This document shows positions 60,717 through 64,000 of a stretch of 64,000 nt of DNA, in pieces. The notes beneath the pieces were generated by a model that made no database searches, was not told the DNA's origin, and saw nothing but the letters and a program-made list of their open reading frames with translations. The stretch's first letter is position 1. Every line of letters starts with the position of its first letter. Position numbers and translations under genes: made by a program. Origin of the DNA: Chionis minor (taxonomy: Eukaryota > Chordata > Aves > Charadriiformes > Chionididae); NCBI GenBank assembly GCA_013398295.1, contig VZSF01006987.1:62001-126000 (forward strand), read 5' to 3'.

Positions 60717-63700
60717 TCGCCAGGTATGTCAGATCTTGGCATTAGATATAAAATATCAATTTGCCAGAATACAGAAGATACTGCAATTCTGAACTATTCT
60801 ATGGCTATCTTAGCTCTTGTTATGGTAGATTTAGACTTTGAGTTATATACAAAGTAGTTGAAGTATATAGACTCTATACACATATACCGAATCATCTTGA
60901 ATGTAAATAATATTATGAAAATTTATGATGACAGAACATGACTTTCATACAGTGAAACAACTTCAACATAAAATACCTGGAATGTACCTTCATCAGAAAC
61001 CATCACTTTTCATCTAGAAAAAAGTGTCTTCTACAAATTATTACTTAAATTGGTAACAATATAATATCTTATGAAAAAATTGACAAGCATGAAAACATTC
61101 ACTAGTCTGCTGAATACTTTAGACATTAAAACAATACAAATCATATATTTGCAAATACTTCTCTTCTGTGCTGGGTACCTCATTTGGCTATAAACCTACC
61201 ACTTCATAACTAGAAATACAATTCTTTGTTTATTTAAAAACTGACAGACATTGTTCTTTATATAGATAAATATTTTGTATGCAAAGGGCATATTTTGGAG
61301 AAAAGAAATCCATCTTATTTGTGGTTCAGTGTTTTTCATTTATTAAGTCCTCACAGAGATCAATTATGTTTGCTATAAATAGCATATAGTCAACACATGG
61401 ACAAAAAGTAGCTCATTCATGAACAGAAATTAAAACCAAAATAATGAGATAATTTATCTGAAAAGAGTAATTTAATTTAGTTACGTCTGCCCTATTTGGT
61501 TTAAAGTAGCTGTCCTTTTTGAGGGAGACTAATAATTTTCCATCAATCTATTTTTGTTGCCATGTAACAAATGAGGAAAATACAAGGAAATACCCACCTT
61601 TAAGTATATTAATTTGGACTAATTGTAAAGAGCTAGTGTACTTACCTTGTGCCTTTATTTGAAGAATTATTGAGACCAATGTTTGTATACACAGGCAGGA
61701 AGCATTTTGTATTACAGCTTTTTGTTTCACTTTGACTAAAATTTACTTAGGTCTTCAAGTTTGGTTTTAAAATGTAAAATGAGACTAATATATAAAAGTC
61801 CTGCGATTAATAAATCACCCCTGACTATTATAGCAAGCACATGGATCACTTTTCTATATTCATATAAAGTACCTATAATCCAGAATTACCATATATAAAT
61901 TGGGAAATATCTGCCCAGATTAATTCACTTAGAAATATAATTAGGTGCATTAATTCTCTTTGTGTGTAAATGGTATGTATTTCTGAATTACATCAGTAAA
62001 CAAGTGAAGGGTAGTAGTGTTAGGTATTTTATAAAAGGATGGAAAGAGAACTACAAAATACAATCTGCTACTGTCCTAAGTGTGTAGTACATAATAAGCA
62101 ATACTTCTGCTGGTTGTGTCTGATATTAAGAAACTGGATTTCTTCAATATTCTGCATAAAGGTTCCAACACTAAGACTTTTGTTTAAAACAAATGGTTAC
62201 CTCAGAAGTACAGACAGGAGTACTTTTTCATCAAATAACTTAAGTATTTTGAAGATGATCATGGATAGACAGAATCACCTTATAAAATGCTGCTCGACCA
62301 TGATATAACCCAGGAAGAAGAGTGGTTTCTCTGTAAAAACAATTTGAACCTATCCAAAACCAGCAGTGGGATTTAAAAAGAAATTTCACTCTGTATATAA
62401 GTACTAGACTCAGAGAAAAGGGATTATGTGAACTTTTATGAAAAAGACAGCCAGACATAGCTAAACTAGGAGAAAACAAACTACACAACCAAAAGTCTAA
62501 TAATGGTATAAAGGGTTAAAAACTAGTCTGTAGATATAGAAAAATGTCATGCGATTGGTTAGAAATGCAATCTGTCACCTACACTGACAGTGAATCTACT
62601 CTCAGGGAGTACGTGCGAGCTTTAAAAAGCAATGCAAAAAAATCCAATACAAAGGAATTTGTTTTCAAGACCTGTTGACATAAACAGAAACCCTTAAAAT
62701 TGCATGTTGGATGGCTAAGAAGAAATTCAATTCCTTTCTGCAGCTGCAAAAGTCACTACCATAAGAAACTCAGCAAAAATAGATTTTATTTTATACAAAG
62801 GCTTCTAATTTGCTAAATGGAAACCTGACAATAATTTCCTACCCAAGGAGTCATTGTTTCTTTCTCATTCCATATTAGTTTTGTATGTAGTAACTAAAAT
62901 ATTTTAATTAAGGAGTAAAATATAGATGTTATAAAATTAGTTGACTTTCACAATACTTCAGTAACTCCTGCTGACATATTTTTTATTTTAATAAAATATT
63001 TTAATAAGCACATTAATAAGCACTCCTGAAGAGGAGAATTTATTATTATTATAATTTGGTGATTTTTTTTTAAATAAGAAGGGGCAACGCTTAGACATAT
63101 TGACCTCATTTTGGTCAAGAATTAGATTAGAATAAACACATTCTCTTAATTGACCATGGTCTTGCTATATGAAATGAATACCAGCCAAATATCAAGCATA
63201 GTTTTAGTTCCTAAGTTACACAATTTCTCATGTAATGTTCATTGCTTTGAAGCAATAAAAGGCTGTTTCACTTGTCAATGTAGAGAAATTCCTTCTCGTC
63301 TCAGATAACTACTTGGAATAGAGAATTTGGGCTCTTTAATCACAGTCCTAATTTTATCCTTTATTATGGTGCATTTCCTGGTCAGCAAGATGCTTCGGTT
63401 CAGCAGCATCTGAGCACTTAAGCAAGAAAGTACTATATATTCTAATCTTAAGGAAATGGTAGATATATTGGGCTTTCATCTCTGAATCACAGCTACACTG
63501 AAATCAAGAATATAATCTTAATAACTTCAGAGCATTCTAGATTTTATTCAATACATTATACAAAGTTCTGTTTTTCCAGGAGTGAAAACTACGTGAATCA
63601 TCCTATGGCCATATGAGAGAAGCCTTGCTTCCCCAGCCTCAATGCAGACGCATGTGCAGAGCAGCCCTGGCACAAGTGATGCATGCCCTGCCTTGCCACA

Positions 63701-64000
63701 GATGCTAGGAGCCTCCAGCTCACACTTCAAGCAACCTCCTGTCCCACCATGTGTATGTCAGATGCACTGCTTATTCTTAGCTAGTTCAACGCACTCAGCC
63801 TGAGACCCCCTTAGCACTGCGTGTGGGTTTACTCTCACACCAGGAGCAAAACCAAGATCATAGTTTAGAGGAAAACAAGCTGTTCTCTGGCAGAACACGG
63901 AGATAGAAATGGATGACAGCAAAAGGAAAGTACTTTTTCTCCTGCAGAGATGGAGAGTTAGTGGCAGATTGCTTGTGGATTCTTCATGTGGCTTCAAATT
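60717..64000. other. No gene or recognised element; GC-richer right edge
   Basis: Unassigned AT-rich DNA up to about 63540. The last 450 bases are richer in G and C and contain several CpG. A 79-codon minus frame (63758-63997) and a 60-codon one (63548-63730) lie there but are not recognised. The feature responsible may continue beyond the window. Confidence 0.55.

Overview
This window looks like a gene-poor, AT-rich stretch of a bird genome from a draft assembly. The avian call rests on many diverged CR1 LINE fragments with the CR1 3' tail (repeats of GATTCTAT) and on three kinds of endogenous-retrovirus LTR that I recognise as typical of birds. The species cannot be told from the sequence. 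I found no convincing host exon, rRNA, tRNA or CRISPR array. The reading frames longer than about 60 codons are at the level expected by chance at this base composition, and the two longest (173 and 198 codons) lie antisense inside LTRs.

Layout. 1-5.1 kb: a segment of at least 2,062 bp present twice around a 142-base N gap (probably an assembly artefact), carrying an LTR of type B, then a partial type-B LTR. 5.1-13.1 kb: no identifiable element. 13.1-13.7 kb: two adjacent antisense CR1 tails. 13.7-20.9 kb: mostly unassigned, with a perfect RFX-type X-box palindrome at 14.84 kb, a long pyrimidine tract at 17.0 kb and a small CR1 piece at 18.8 kb. 20.9-23.8 kb: two long antisense CR1 copies. 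25.0-28.0 kb: very old CR1-clade relics. 28.2-29.0 kb and 32.9-33.8 kb: two type-A solo LTRs in opposite orientation. 38.4-39.3 kb: a CR1 inserted into another CR1. 42.2-45.0 kb: one CR1 body cut by two LTRs (types B and A), the second with a perfect 5-bp target duplication. 46.1-48.8 kb: two type-C LTRs. 51.1-52.0 and 55.1-56.7 kb: long CR1 copies. 56.7-64 kb: mostly unassigned, with a CR1 fragment at 60.4 kb.

Three large direct duplications (at least 2,062, 597 and 505 bp) each flank a run of N or a single N, and two other N sites are flanked by short repeats. This points to unmerged overlapping contig ends rather than biological tandem duplication. The biologically interesting content is the layered insertion history and a promoter core shared between LTR types A and C. 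The window shows no new multi-gene system.
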